Source: Steromphala cineraria
Taxonomy: Eukaryota > Mollusca > Gastropoda > Trochida > Trochidae
DNA: 64,000 bases
Reading direction: 5' to 3'
Assembly: GCA_916613615.1 (NCBI GenBank)
Contig: OU744725.1
Span: 51,207,575-51,271,574, forward strand
Positions 12,001 through 21,165 of the stretch are shown piece by piece. Position 1 is the stretch's first letter. Each line of letters opens with the position of its first letter. A model generated the notes under the pieces. It ran no database searches, was not told where the DNA came from, and saw nothing but the letters and a program-made list of their open reading frames with translations. Both the position numbers and the translations under genes were made by a program.

Positions 12001-15000
12001 CCAATGAAATGTGCTTATTTCCAAATTGTATGTTCAAATTAAGCATATTGAGTATTTGATCAACAACCAAATTGGAATTGTTTTCTCTTTTTAAACAGGG
12101 CACAGTTTTGATCAAAACTGCAGAGGAACTGAAAAGTTTGAGCCAGGGAGAAGAAAATGTCATGGAGGAGGTATGGATTTCTATTGTCACTTTAATCAGA
12201 GACTTATATTGAAGTAACCCTGTCTTTTGTCTGTCTCTTGCACATGAAACTGTTTGAAGACATGCTTTAGAATTCAGCGTTTATCAACTTCCCAAACACA
12301 AGGCATCACTCCTTCAGATGTTCTTAGTTTGATTGAAGTGATTGGTAGTACTTCATTTATAGCAGGCATTAAGAAGTTAAAACATAGGAAGGTTTCATTT
12401 GCAAATCTAAACGGGGATTAGTGGGTTCTCAAGTGGTATATATAGGGAGATTTATTTCTCTTTGACTTGCTTTATTTAACAACTAAGTAATTCTCTGAAA
12501 TTCTTGAGCATTAATGCTTTTCAATGAATATTTTACAGTTTACAATTCAAATTTGTTAAATCTAAATCTCAAATTCATGTCCATTTATGCCTCCATCAAT
12601 ATTTGCGAGACTTCAATTGCTGTTTGTGCTACGTTCCAGCAAATCAAGCAGATAGCTGATGCGGGGTGCAATGTGATAGTGACTGGAGGCAAGGTGGGCG
12701 ATCTCGCACTCCACTACTGCAACAAGTTCAAGATCATGACCGTCAGACTCATGTCCAAGTTTGACCTCAGACGACTCTGCAAGACCGTCAACGCTACTGC
12801 ACTGCCAAAGATCGTAAGTGGATTAATTCATTGAGTTTTGAGAATGAGGAGAGTTATTTCGAGCAGAAGTAATTTTTGGAAATCACAATGACAAATTAAG
12901 TGTAACTGTAATTCTTACATAATGCCACTTTGTTTAAATGCTGGCCTCCAATGATCACTGTTATTATAGCAACTGTTTAGGGTCAGGTTTGAGTCATTTG
13001 AATCTAAGATAAAGCATCTATTATTGGAAATTTTGTAGTTCTTTACAGAGTTTCTATTGATTTAAACCAATTGTTTCATGAAGTTTAAGATTATCATTTT
13101 GTCTGCAGACACGGCCCACAGAGAAGGAAACTGGTTTCTGTGACACTGTATATGCAGATGAAGTAGGGGACACACCTGTGATCGTTTTCAAACAAGGTAT
13201 GTTTCAATTGGACACACCTTTTAGCATTTTATTGATAGGTTTAGTTCAGTGGTTTATCATGTACACTGAAGAAGAAATGTTGGTATTCTAATATTCTGAA
13301 AATTGTTTTATAAACATTTAGAACTACTGATTTCTTGATGTAGTAGAACAGGGATGCATCTTTTTTTGTTTTAGTTTCTTTTCGTGTTTAAGAAAATGGT
13401 CTCTGAGCTCAATTGAGGCTTGATTATGATTCAGTCACATTCTTGCTTTCTGAAAAAAAAAAATTCAATAAATAATGCTAAAATATTACCCAAGCAATAA
13501 TAACTCATGTTTGAAAGTCTGAGTGGGCAAACCAGTAAGTATTGTAATTTGAGTGCTCTTCTTTTTCAGACAAGGAGGAAACGTCAATAGCCACCATTGT
13601 GATCCGCGGGTCCACAGACAACATCATGGATGATGTGGAGAGGGCCGTGGATGATGGAGTCAACACGTTCAAGGCACTCACTAAGGTATGTATGGCTGAT
13701 TGGTGACTGCTTTTCATTTAAAGGTGACAATGCAATAATAATTAGAGAATATTTGTGTTTTCTTGACAAATACCATGTTTATCTCATCAAGTGAGGGAGA
13801 AAGTTTATATTTTCACGAGTGGCGCAGCCACGAGTGAAAATATATAACTTTTCTGCCTCACAAGATGAGATGAATATGGTATTTGTCAAGAAAAGACAAA
13901 TTTTCTATTTATTTTATGATTTAATCGTTGGATTTCTTACAAACTTTTACGTTGAGTTGGCTCCAAAGAGCCCGTCGCGTAAGCAACAACATGACGTCAT
14001 GAGCGTGTCATTGCGTCAGAGCATTGTTCGATGACGTCAGGTCATTGTTGTTATCAGTCACTAGTGACTGATAACACGTTCCATTGTTATTGTCACTAGT
14101 GACTGATAGATTGATAGATCTCTGTATTTCATCGCCAATCATATAATAAACAGATTTATCAATTTCAAGGATAACATGGCTGCATTTCACTTTAGGATGA
14201 CAATGCATGATTGGGTTGTATATTAGATTTGCTGATTTAAAGGGTTTTGCCGTTATGCCAGTTGCTCAATATATTTCAATCTTTTTCTATTCATTGTTCG
14301 GAGTTCAGTTATGATTTGCTAGTTTCATATATATATATAGCCAATAAGTTATCCAACAATTATTCCTGAACGGTACCAGCTGCTATAAATCTAAAGCAAC
14401 ATTTCACCCCAGTTCCTCATGTACTCTCACTTCATCTAACATTCAGGAATGTACATGAGATGTTTCGATAATCCAAAATTTGAGGGATCTATGAATGAAT
14501 ATTTGTAAGTGTTTTGGTTGTGTGTTTGTCCCCCAGGATCCCAGACTGGTACCTGGAGCTGGAGCTACAGAGATTGAACTGGCCAAGCAGATCACCACAT
14601 TTGGAGAGGTACGTGTACACATAGTAAACAATAAATCATTGGCTCTGTCAAGCTTTTAAGCTAATTTTATTTAACTTTACCTTTAAATTTCAGTTCAATG
14701 AACTGTATGAATAGGAGTAGTGGAGGGGTTTAAGTGTAAAGGCTATTTTACTTCTTTATTACTCGGGACATTGTTGTAGATATGATTACAGTTTGAAGGA
14801 AGCGGAGAGTAAAAAGGTTGCTCAATGATTTGAAATAGTCTTGAGTAAACACAAATAAAAGTTCATTTGCAAAATTCATAGTTCATGCTATCATACTTCA
14901 TAAATTCAAGTTTTCTTTGTAATTTCTTAATGCTTTTGTCAAAACTGACTTCTAACCACTAATACGACTACTTGTACGACAGAGCCTGCCAGGACTAGAG

Positions 15001-16423
15001 CAGTATGCAGTGAAGAAGTTTGCTGAATCTCTGGAGGCTTTACCCAGAGCTCTCTCTGAGAATACAGGAGTGAAGGTAATTCTAGTAGAGTAATCTTTCC
15101 CCCTAGATTAAGGATTTCAATGCGTTTTTAAATTGTTCTCAATAACATTCTTCTCGACTGAATTTGAGACTCACTCAGTTTGCTAGCAAAAATGATGTTC
15201 CCCATGCATTCACAACATTTATATATCTTGAAAATAATATGCATCATGCAACACCAAAAGCAGGGCCTCAACACTGGTGTCCAACTTGGTTCTAGTGGTC
15301 ATACGTAATGTTTAGATTTCATTAAGTTATGGTTTCTCAAATAGTCATTAAGTGTAAGCGGACGCATGGCATGGCATCCATCAGTTGTAAACTTTTAACA
15401 TTTTTTAATTATTATTCTTCTGTTGGCTTCTAGATACCTCCAGTCTTTTATTCAGCTGAATAAGTCGTAGGTTTGGTGGCCCTGTGACCCCAAATAAGGG
15501 CCACAGGGGATCACAACCTAAAACCTAAATTTTCTTCTCCAGAAGGAATAGTCTGAATTCAAAAACTTGTGTACAGACTCTTTAGCTGTTATATGGTATA
15601 TTTATAGATTTGGAGAACCTGTGAACCCCAATAAGAAATGGGGCTTTGTTTTCTAAATTTGGTTCAACAGAGTGTTATTTGTTAACTCTGCTTCAATATG
15701 TAGTGCGATTTATCTACATGCCTAATAAGTTTCATTTTTGCAAAGCAATTGATTTCCAATTTTAGGTGACCAAATTTGATATTGAAACTTTACTTAGCTT
15801 TTTTAATATAGGCCCATACATAATTTTGAAAACTGTTTGTCATAGGCAACTGAAGTGCTGTCCAAACTGTATGCAGCTCATCAAAAGGGAAACAAGAATG
15901 CAGGAGTCGACATTGAGGTGAGAGAAATTAAACATGGTAGTTGAAAATAGATTAAACACTTTTAAGACTTTAACCAAATTTCGACATTTTGTCATAAATG
16001 ACTTTCATTCATACTGATTTGACCAATTGAATGTTGAAGGCCGGAGCACCCGCAGTGATGGATGCCAAGGAGGCTGAAATCATCGACCTCTTCACCACCA
16101 AGTTCTGGGGTCTCAAGTTCTCAACATCAGCTGCTTGCACTGTGCTCAAAGTGGACCAGGTAAATACACATACAGCAGAACCTGGATATAGTGAACAAAG
16201 TCCCATCCCTATATAATATCATTAAAATCATATGTTTATGGCGAACATCCAATTGGCTTAGTTTTTGAGAAAATGTTTTGATTTTGTAATCATTCATATG
16301 CTTACCCGGTAACCTGAGAACTAACATGAAACCTATCAACTCTCTCCACAGATCATCATGTCAAAACCAGCAGGTGGACCACGAGCCCCGAAGGACAACA
16401 AGAACTGGGATGATGACGATTAG
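41..16423 (+). CDS. CCT8: T-complex protein 1 subunit theta (CCT8), 15 exons, 5' end outside window
   Basis: Subunit of the cytosolic eight-subunit TRiC/CCT chaperonin, which folds actin, tubulin and other proteins using ATP. Exons read from the sequence: 41-131, 2968-3179, 3641-3710, 4283-4411, 11164-11225, 11724-11861, 12099-12170, 12640-12813, 13109-13196, 13570-13685, 14537-14608, 14983-15075, 15846-15917, 16040-16159, 16352-16423. Every border is GT-AG and the joined frame gives 526 codons plus TAG. The first visible residues (HYSGLEEAVYKN) match vertebrate CCT8 from about residue 22, so only about 21 residues are missing. Group II chaperonin motifs are present: GDGTN in exon 2 and VDDGVN in exon 10. 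The C-terminus ends DQIIMSKPAGG then an acidic WDDDD tail. The ATP-site motif reads VPGAGATE; yeast CCT8 also has Ala here. Intron 4 is 6.75 kb because of a DIRS element. Confidence 0.97.
422..526. repeat. Imperfect inverted repeat (foldback)
   Basis: AATAGCGACC near 424 is mirrored by GGTCGCTATT near 520, and GATATCGCCCCTC is mirrored by GAGGGCGATATT around a short GAGCGGTAGC spacer. The whole segment could fold into one long hairpin inside the hAT-like element. Confidence 0.6.
739..794. repeat. Short palindrome
   Basis: CGATACTGATAAACATGC is followed after about 13 bases by its reverse complement GCATGTTTATCAGTATCG. No other feature is seen in it. Confidence 0.7.
798..1320. repeat. Compound pentanucleotide microsatellite
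   Basis: A 35-bp unit (GGTAAACGATAGGG...) plus (ATGCT)n occurs twice (about 798 and 884). It is followed by successive blocks of (ATGCT)n, (AAGCT)n from about 970, (ATGCT)n again to about 1077, (ATGTT)n to about 1136 and (ATGTA)n to about 1205. A degenerate TATG/TGTG tract then runs to about 1320. Each block differs from the next by one base change in the 5-bp unit. Reading frames through this tract are repeat artefacts. Confidence 0.95.
2102..2464. mobile_element. TTAA-flanked MITE, copy 1
   Basis: Begins TTAAAGGGGCAGTAGCACG and ends with the near-perfect reverse complement CGTGCTACTGCTCCTTTAA. It is 363 bp with no coding capacity. Related copies lie at 26377-26741, 33269-33606 and, truncated, at 57621. 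TTAA at both ends of the full-length copies suggests a TTAA target site, as for piggyBac-like elements. Confidence 0.75.
2510..2581 (+). other. tRNA-like sequence (pol III A and B boxes), probably SINE or pseudogene
   Basis: TGGCGCAGGCGG fits the A box and GGTTCGATTCC is a perfect B box at tRNA spacing. A 7-bp acceptor stem is nearly intact (one mismatch, two G-U type pairs), but the anticodon stem is poor and the loop would read ACA. No oligo-T terminator follows. A functional tRNA is unlikely. Confidence 0.45.
4674..4824 (+). repeat. DIRS left inverted terminal repeat
   Basis: This 151-bp sequence begins ACCTACCTAACTTAGTATAT and ends CGTATCATACTTTCT. Its reverse complement, of equal length, is at 10906-11056; no difference was seen by eye. 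Confidence 0.92.
5722..7566 (+). CDS. DIRS ORF1, gag-like protein with RS-rich region
   Basis: Putative structural (gag-like) protein of the DIRS element. The frame is open from 5599; the ATG at 5722 is preferred because it directly precedes a Cys/His cluster (YCVLC ... RCPDC ... RCAEC) of the sort found at the start of DIRS ORF1 proteins. After this come a proline run, then a tract of DQRQ-type repeats (codons at about 6160-6360), then an SR-protein-like stretch rich in RS, SRSP and SRRS (about 6370-6600). The C-terminal half is less biased and ends in an R/G-rich tail. The product is about 614 residues. ORF2 overlaps its 3' part in another frame. It resembles no host gene. Confidence 0.8.
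   Translation: MPRVYCVLCRSSKSAKDPHLRCPDCLPRICLVDDRCAECSDLSPIDFKVFTSARRKRLTQRRRRSMSDPTTDLPPVEPAGSLDSPRQEEPRRSPTPPPPPPPPPPPPARQTPPPTPSTSSALSRPELELIMSSMFDKLMARQPLSQDQDQRQRQDQRPDSRLDQRQDQRPDTRQRHDQRSDQRQDQRQHSRDRDQRQDQRQRSGDRDQRQRLDPKQRSDRRQRSRDSPPRDVRTSRSPRRSRSPSPPRGQRRSRRSRTPSRSRSPSVDRSTSRRSRRSGSRTPPKTPRSSRKRRHSPVISDDERHFVPDYDDDEAEGPTFLPLKMVSSWIADRLPEGSSPGGSDPLTCVREDPDLKLPPHPDVLEGIAALQDDFQKLSLSSSLKSSKLPAATPVHSLSRFDKAAALDDAIGRLAPNLNHTYKVSDTKISSVEAALRRTLRPLSILLTSTDAIKADLDVDNPSRLDHLHTLMDWQRRNMVLVLDNVRAGLGSLTHLRRSGFLDQCAWDSEFKKSLLQAPPTASTLFADKIPEVYKEQAAVTQTEVAFRTLQHVSNISFRRQNNNSQRPYKRQRVRTQPSRSGPSSQYQRSANSSRGRDAPKPRGGRGGKRPYARQ
7160..9538 (+). CDS. DIRS ORF2, reverse transcriptase / RNase H (with methyltransferase-like region)
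   Basis: Copies element RNA into DNA. The open frame spans 7160-9538, but the part before about 7570 overlaps ORF1, so the true start and any frameshift link are unknown. RT motifs: VSLDLQDAYLHVPI, LPFGISSAPWLF and the catalytic YIDD at 8228-8239. RNase H follows: LFVDASLQGWG (Asp), NLEMQAVI (Glu), LLASDNSTVV (Asp) and NVLADALSR (Asp). After this, the region with LDLFATKQNHQLP, VDAMSLSW and YAFPPP corresponds to the segment described as a Dam-like methyltransferase domain in DIRS elements; that label rests on family knowledge. The stop lies 52 bases inside ORF3. Confidence 0.9.
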   Translation: MSSTTLELASAPSLTFDAQASWTNVRGTPNSRSPSYRLPPRHRRSSRTRSRKSTRSRLQSPRRRLPSGPYSTCPTSRSGGRITTANALTSASVLGRSPPGRVPPRSTSDLPTPPEEGTPPSHAEAGVASDPTPDSDACAPRGWVLPPPVVPVHPTPVGGRLGIFWRNWTILEDPYVTNTLRTGYKLPLTCPPPVTATPLARDYSEAQSALLAENIKTLTDKNALELVLQPDHAPGFYSPIFLVPKKNSTKFRMIHNMATFNELYMEPPSHFRMTSLDALRAQLSPGDWMVSLDLQDAYLHVPIYPPHRRFLRFIFQGLHYQWRVLPFGISSAPWLFTRITSPICRYLHLRGMHFDPYIDDCLMSNPQPLVLRRQAALALDLLRQLGWLVNREKSQLVPSQDLTFIGGRFRTDLGLLLVPPDRWTKIQSFVHRALVSPLRLRDWQSLLGLLTSAQALTLRGRLMIRPLQVFLSPYIRSDDTSVRISLPAHLSQYLRWWTQPSNVCEGVSLLEFQHNQELFVDASLQGWGAHLGDQTASGIWTHPQTTWHSNNLEMQAVILAVTHWLQVLRGSRLLLASDNSTVVWTIRNQGTTGSPQLLEQAFELFHLLNENQIFVRARHIPGCRNVLADALSRPDKPSPTEWMLNPEAFALIAAQVHRPLLDLFATKQNHQLPVYVSPLPDPAAWAVDAMSLSWENLDAYAFPPPILLTKVVAKIRDTLHLRLTLVAPYWPARGWFPDLLLLAEKDPLPLPKWPNLLRHPLSWQLHPDPERYALHVWTIFRDHSGPRVTQVE
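9487..10563 (+). CDS. DIRS ORF3, tyrosine recombinase
   Basis: Integrates the circular DNA intermediate. The frame is open from 8020, but only the part from about 9487 (ATG, MDHLQRSLRAKG) looks like protein; the earlier part is a shadow of RT. Catalytic residues of the tyrosine recombinase family are all present: Arg in TAARVSELHAL (codon 9973), HEIR (His 10360, Arg 10369) and the nucleophile Tyr in SHYLRD (codon 10468). A SAM-like N-terminal core-binding region precedes them (RSLYDDKWLSFENFC). About 358 residues. Confidence 0.9.
   Translation: MDHLQRSLRAKGYSGRVASAISRAHRQSTRSLYDDKWLSFENFCKDAGRDPLSVDPQFVANFLLHLRQKRHLKGGTISTYLSALNSVLAVKSDMKFSKVPELVALLKSFKLEDQKLKFRPPAWDLNVVLRYLRGAPFEPLSEASFQDLSRKTAFLLSFATAARVSELHALDVTRVRFEQSRKGSVHLGLLWNFVAKNQLPGQPGRTFTIPPLSKIVSSSDAEELALCPVRALREYIDRSAPKRGTRKRLFIPFSPSAKGEVTRNTLSLWLRTVILAAYDAAGLPHPVASNPHEIRALASTMALHRNCSVPAIMEGCFWRSTTVFASHYLRDLAVEDVQGLQTFGPLVVAQQLAAPTSL
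10758..10840 (+). repeat. DIRS internal complementary region
   Basis: The first half is the reverse complement of the left end of the element and the second half the reverse complement of the right end. The segment therefore spans the joined termini and predicts the circular junction. This is the signature feature of DIRS-1-type replication, where it templates completion of the ends. Confidence 0.88.
10906..11056 (-). repeat. DIRS right inverted terminal repeat
   Basis: Reverse complement of 4674-4824 over the same 151 bp. It is followed by an AT-rich end (ATTTAAATATCTAAAATA...) that is also represented in the internal complementary region, placing the outer edge near 11093. Confidence 0.92.
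11886..11971. repeat. Inverted repeat in CCT8 intron 6
   Basis: ATCTTCCGAACGCATCGGG is mirrored by CCCGATGCGTGCGGAAGAT, and an inner AATTTCTTGTAAATG-type stem lies between. Probably a small foldback or MITE remnant. Confidence 0.65.
13752..13900. repeat. Palindromic foldback in CCT8 intron 10
   Basis: TTTGTGTTTTCTTGACAAAT is mirrored by ATTTGTCAAGAAAAGACAAA, and GAGTGGC/GCCACGAG-type stems close the centre. The arms are about 70 bp with few mismatches. Confidence 0.7.
14048..14110. repeat. Short perfect palindromes
   Basis: TTATCAGTCACTAGTGACTG and its continuation form a 26-bp perfect palindrome (about 14049-14074). A second partial copy, TCACTAGTGACTGATA, follows at about 14091. Confidence 0.7.
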
Positions 16424-17064
16424 ACTTTAAGACTTTACTCATCTCCGGTTTGCTAGTTGTTCATCTGTGTCTCCATACACCAAACTGTGATAAGCAAGCT
16501 ACAAAAGTGCTATTGAACCAACCTGTGGTTTGTTCAGAGGTTTTACTTATCCTGAATGTGTAATGAAGTGGACAAACTGGATATGTTCACCGTTGTCTGA
16601 ACTGCTTATCTCGAGGGGACACAAGAGCGTCCACCTCTTTGATTGTGCATCATTAAGTTATACGTGAAACATCCTTCTTTCTGCTTATTATACATCTGTC
16701 CCATAAAGAAAAATATTCATCTGTCAATGTTTTACTGTGATTTTTTTTGCGACCCGAAGGATTTTAAGAGTTGCAAATTTCAATATCATGGCAATCTTGT
16801 AAAGATTTCAGTCTTTTAAGCCAAAAATCTGGCATGTGATTGAAACCTGTAAAAGTGGTCTGTCTGTACCTCCCAGAAGCATCATTATTAAATTGCTTTT
16901 GTATAAAAAAAAATACAATCAATACCAAGTCGAAGAAAAAAGATTCAAGAATTTTATTATGCAAATTGTCAGAAACACAATGGTTCACAGCCATAAAGTT
17001 TGATTTAGATGAATGATAACACGATATTATTTTCAACAAATGATTGAATCAACTCCCTGTGAAG
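16424..17064. other. Convergent 3' ends of CCT8 and the ankyrin-SOCS gene
   Basis: No gene is seen here. CCT8 (plus) and the ankyrin-SOCS gene (minus) converge across 641 bp. A TTTATT at 16953-16958 reads AATAAA on the minus strand and is a plausible poly(A) signal for the minus-strand gene. No canonical AATAAA was recognised for CCT8. Confidence 0.5.
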
Positions 17065-18036
17065 TCATGAAGACAACTCTTGCACACACAACACATACTC
17101 CTGCAGCGGAACAGGCAGATTCAGCTTACACAGGTTGGGTCTAATTGGTATACCCAGCAATTGTCGTATAGTCCTCCTGGCAGACAGCTTCAGTGTGTCT
17201 GGGTTCATAAACTCTGTTAACAACAGATCATTAATTTGTTCCTCTTTCACTGAGTTGGACAACAATCCACTATAACCTTGCTTGGAGCAGCCTGCTGCCA
17301 ACAAAAGCTTCACAACTCGTACATTTTGATAAAACACTGCTAGTCCAAGAGGCGTGGGGACGGGGCTAGGTTGACCCTCAATTATCTGGATTCGAACATT
17401 TTGAGGATTTGAATTGACTTCAAGGTCACAATTCTGAGAAATGAGCCATTTTACAGATTGAAAGTTGGCACTTTTGATTGCATAATGAAGCGGAGTCATG
17501 CCAATAGGGGTGGTCACATTGAGGTCCACACCGAAGGATCCCAGTTCTTTTAGACACAGAAAGCCATTGTGATTACCAACTAACTGTTGATATGGTAGCT
17601 GAGTCAAGTGGACTGCCATTAGTTCCTGTTTATTCCTGATCTCAAGCTTGCATCCATGTTCAGCTAACAGTCTCAATTCCTGATGCAAACCGCGATGAGC
17701 TGCCACCATGGCAGCAGTGTTGCCATACACGTCTTGAACATCTTTAGCTATATTAGTAGACTTGAGAAAGAACTTGACACACTCTGTTTTAGCATTGAGA
17801 ACTGCAACATGCAGAGCTGTTGAACCATTGCTAGCCTGAATGTTGACATCGGATCCTTTGTCTATGAGAAACTCGATCACTTCAATTCTTCCATATCGAG
17901 CAGCTGCTATCAGAGCAGTCTCTAAAAACATAAAATCTTGATAATTTATGTCAACTCCAGTTCTAAGTAGATGATCCAGTTTATCAATATCGCCAAGCTG
18001 ACCAGCCACCATTAACTGCATGTTTGGGTCTTCCAT
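17065..18036 (-). CDS. Ankyrin repeat and SOCS box protein (ASB-like)
   Basis: Probable substrate receptor of a Cullin-RING ubiquitin ligase: ASB proteins bind elongin B/C and Cullin-5 through the SOCS box and recruit targets through ankyrin repeats. The 323-residue frame shows ankyrin repeats (for example TALIAAARYGRIEVIEFLID, STALHVAVLNAKTECVKFF, MTPLHYAIKSANFQSVKWLI, PLGLAVFYQNVRVVKLLLAAG). The C-terminal ~45 residues look like a SOCS box: LSARRTIRQLL then LPVPLQEYVL, with the expected IR..L and LP.PL..YL pattern. I chose the ATG at 18036 (MEDPNMQL). The open frame runs back to a TTATTTCAG acceptor at 18058, so a 5' exon, coding or not, probably lies upstream but was not found. Which ASB subfamily it belongs to is not clear. 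Confidence 0.85.
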   Translation of the reverse strand: MEDPNMQLMVAGQLGDIDKLDHLLRTGVDINYQDFMFLETALIAAARYGRIEVIEFLIDKGSDVNIQASNGSTALHVAVLNAKTECVKFFLKSTNIAKDVQDVYGNTAAMVAAHRGLHQELRLLAEHGCKLEIRNKQELMAVHLTQLPYQQLVGNHNGFLCLKELGSFGVDLNVTTPIGMTPLHYAIKSANFQSVKWLISQNCDLEVNSNPQNVRIQIIEGQPSPVPTPLGLAVFYQNVRVVKLLLAAGCSKQGYSGLLSNSVKEEQINDLLLTEFMNPDTLKLSARRTIRQLLGIPIRPNLCKLNLPVPLQEYVLCVQELSS

Positions 18037-18468
18037 AGATTCCTCTAAATTTGTCAACTGAAATAAGAAAAGTAATTCAAATAAGGGTATTTGAGGCTTT
18101 TTATTACGACCGAGTTACACCAGTGTATCTGACCGACTGGATGGGATAATCAAGGTTTATTGTATACACAACACTAAAGCTGCAATTAATGGATTGCTGC
18201 ATGGAGTGCATTATGCATAAGTATCAACAAATAACTCAATTTTAAACATCTACATTACATATTGAAACTCGGTCTGTCTGTGTGTCCGTCCGCCAAAGGT
18301 AGAGGGGGAAAATATAGGTTATCAATATCGTTATGGAAATCCAAAGTAAGTGTGCAATTAATTTGATGGAGTTATTGCCCTTGTTACTTGTTCATGGAAT
18401 CTGATGGTAACAAATGGGAAAATTTCTCTCATGAAGTATTTAAGATAGGATAACCAAACATGACTTTT

Positions 18469-19193
18469 TAGCTCATCAGGTCTGAAAGACCCGATGGGCT
18501 TATGGCATGGCATGGCGTCCGGCGTCCGTCCGTCCGTCCATCCATCCGTCCGTCCATCCGTAAACTTTTCACATTTTCGACTTCTTCTCCAGAACCAATG
18601 ACTCTAGAGAGCTGATATTTGATGTGGAGACTCCTTGGCAAATGGGGATTCTAAATTGTAGATTTCATGACCTCATGACCCCAAATGGGGTCACAGGGGT
18701 CAAAACCTTAAAAACCTATTTTCATCTTCTTCTCAAGTTCCAAAAGGTCTGGAGAGCTGAAAAGTTGTGTGTAAACTTCATGGCCAATGGGGATTCTAAA
18801 TTGTAGGTTTCATGACCTCATGACCCCAAATGGGGTCACAGGGGTCAAAACCTTAAAAACCTATTTTCATCTTCTTCTCAAATTCCAAAAGGTCTGGAGA
18901 GCTGAAAAGTTGTGTGTAAACTTCATGGCCAATGGGGATTCTAAATTGTAGGTTTCATGACCTCATGACCCCAAATGGGGTCACAGGGGTCAAAACCTTA
19001 AAAACCTAATTTCATCTTCTGCTCGAGTTCCAAAAGGTCTAGAGAGCTGAAAAGTTGTGTGTAGACTCCTTGGCCAATGAGGATTCTAAATTGTAGATTT
19101 TATTACCCCATGACCCCAAATGGGGTCACAGGGATCAAAGCCTTTTTCCATCAAAAGTCTGATGAGCTACAGAGCCCATGGCTCTATTTTTTT
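18469..19193. mobile_element. TIR-bearing dispersed element with internal 145-bp tandem repeat
   Basis: Ends are TAGCTCATCAG (18469) and CTGATGAGCTA (ending 19169), followed by AGCCCATGGCTCT and poly-T. The left part carries GGCATGGCGTCC and GTCCGTCC-type repeats. Inside, a 145-bp unit beginning AATGGGGATTCTAAATTGTA recurs at 18641, 18786, 18931 and 19076 (last copy AATGAGG), exactly 145 bp apart. A short copy in reverse orientation lies at 41448-41609 and a split copy at 31353-32650. Confidence 0.75.
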
Positions 19194-19430
19194 TATATCA
19201 ATACCCCAGGAATTGGAAAAGATAAGGGCCATGGGCCATGGTACATTTTGCAATGCGAACTTTTCTCAAACTCCTTGAGTTAGGATAACCAAATTTGCTT
19301 CTTCAAGGTTTCAATACCTCGATGGAGTTTAAAATAAGAAGCAAGAATTTTTTTAAATAGTTATTGCCCTTGTTCTGTGTTTTTAGGCTGAGGGTATCAT
19401 CAATGGGGACAACTTTCCAAAGAAACTGTT

Positions 19431-19858
19431 AAAGGGACCATTCGAGCGTGGTATTTTTTGTGGAAACGAAATTCAGGAGGATGTTCCTGTTTACAATAAT
19501 ATATGAGTTTTACATGATAATTTCACACTTAATTTAAAATATGTTTGTGAAAATAGCATTTCAGTTTTTCAAGATTTAACAAGTAGACAAGGAATAAAGT
19601 GTATCGCTCAAAAAATAAAAACATCGTGAAATGAAGCCAATCATCAAAGCTACGATCGTGGAATGCATTACTACGAAAAAATGCTGTCGTAGCTGATGAC
19701 TTTTTCATGAATTATTTGTAAATATGCTTCTCTTCTATCAATCAAGTATTTATTTCTTTATTTTGTTAATGAATGAGCATAATACAGCACATTTGTTTTC
19801 TCGCATTGATAACGTTTCAAAATGGCGGATGAAACGCGGTCGAGTGGTGCCTTTAAAG
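19431..19858. mobile_element. Dispersed element with TTAAAGG ends, copy 1
   Basis: Starts TTAAAGGGACCATTCGAGCG and ends with a degenerate reverse complement (CGGTCGAGTGGTGCCTTTAA). The left part (TATTTTTTGTGGAAAC, AAATTCAGGA) recurs at 26236. No convincing coding sequence. Confidence 0.6.
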
Positions 19859-20079
19859 ATGAAATTACAAAATTTGTTGTATCTTCAGGGTATCAATACT
19901 TTAAACGCGTTCATAAAACTGGAGCTTGAAATTTCTTTTACAAAGTTATTGCCCTTGTTCCCTGATTTTGTACTCTGTATGATCTTATGTGCAAAGTAAG
20001 TTTCCAAGTGACATACACCTTGATGAAATCGTGTTGAAATGAATGATAAACACCTTGTCACCAGTCGAACGAAATATAT

Positions 20080-20137
20080 CTATCGGATTCGAACCCACAA
20101 CTCTCTGTCCCAAGTGCAACCACTAGCGATGTGGGCC
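20080..20137 (-). other. tRNA-like fragment (SINE-like), minus strand
   Basis: On the minus strand a tRNA A-box-like segment (CGCTAGTGGTTGC) is followed by GGGTTCGAATCC, a perfect B box. Stems are not intact. Probably a tRNA-derived SINE. Confidence 0.4.
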
Positions 20138-20644
20138 AAACGAGAAATGTGTTATGGGCTAAAAGGTAGCATGTACAAATGTCATGTCGACATCAGAAGC
20201 CAAATTCAACCATCCCTGACCAAATATATTACAATATAGACGTATGAAACATGTTTGAGGGTTATAAACACAAATGTGTCTTTCTGTTGCAGCTGGCATT
20301 TGTTCTCATACAGTCGTAATTTTTTCGAAAACTTTGATGCATTTAATATATTATCAGCTTATATGTAATAACGCCAAAACGGTAATTAATTATCCATTGA
20401 TTATCACTAACCTGCTCCATATTTCTACGAAACATCGTAGTCAAGTGACAAGCTAAAATTACTTCCGCAGTAAGGGAGGTAACTCTTGAAGGTTTCGTTA
20501 GCTCGGTTTAATACCCTAAATTAACACACCGTAATTCCTCTAATAAGCGCCCGGGCGCATATTTTTTCAGCAAGCCCTCGGCGCTTATTACTTAAATAGA
20601 AAATTGAAGAGTGATTAAAGCCGTCGTTTATTATTGAAAAACTA

Positions 20645-21165
20645 GAAAATTTGTGTCCAATGGACACAGATGCCCCAGCTTATAAAAAAGCTCTCCGTGT
20701 TTTTGAACCATAGAATTTAAAAAGAGATGCACATCTTTAGCTTAATTTAAGTTCAAACATCCATTAAAATGTAGAAAATTAAAAATTCCCGAAACCTAAT
20801 ATAAGGTGCACACCTTTAGGATACCTATAAAGCATGTTTGGAAGAATAGCGCAGTCTATCCAGTACTTTTTGAGAAGTGGATAAACAACATCCCTTATCA
20901 TATCAATATGAGCTTTCACTTGCCCGAATATTCACCTAAGTTCAACATGTCAGAAATTGCATTGGGGAAAAAAAATCAAAACTTGAAAAACAAAATATGA
21001 GATGCACACCCTTAGGATGCATATAACCCATGTGTGCGATTTTAATTAAATCTGTTGAATTTTTTTTAGGAGAAGTGGATAAACAATACCCTGTATAGAG
21101 TGGTTACGTACGTACCGAGGGTAATCCAATATGCCCCTGCCATATTTGGCTGGGGCATAAACAGT
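20645..21165. mobile_element. Dispersed repeat with TGCCCCAGC ends
   Basis: ACTAGAAAATTTGTGTCC and GATGCCCCAGC at the left are matched by GGCTGGGGCATA at the right. Two diverged GAGATGCACA(C/T)C-CTTAGGAT(A/G)C blocks inside suggest a tandem internal structure. A similar left end (ACTAGAAATATGTG ... GATGTCCCCC) occurs at 52490. Confidence 0.5.

Noticed and set aside
14537..14608. VPGAGATE in CCT8 as a damaging change from VPGGGATE
   Set aside because: Ala at this place is also found in yeast CCT8, so it is normal variation for this subunit.
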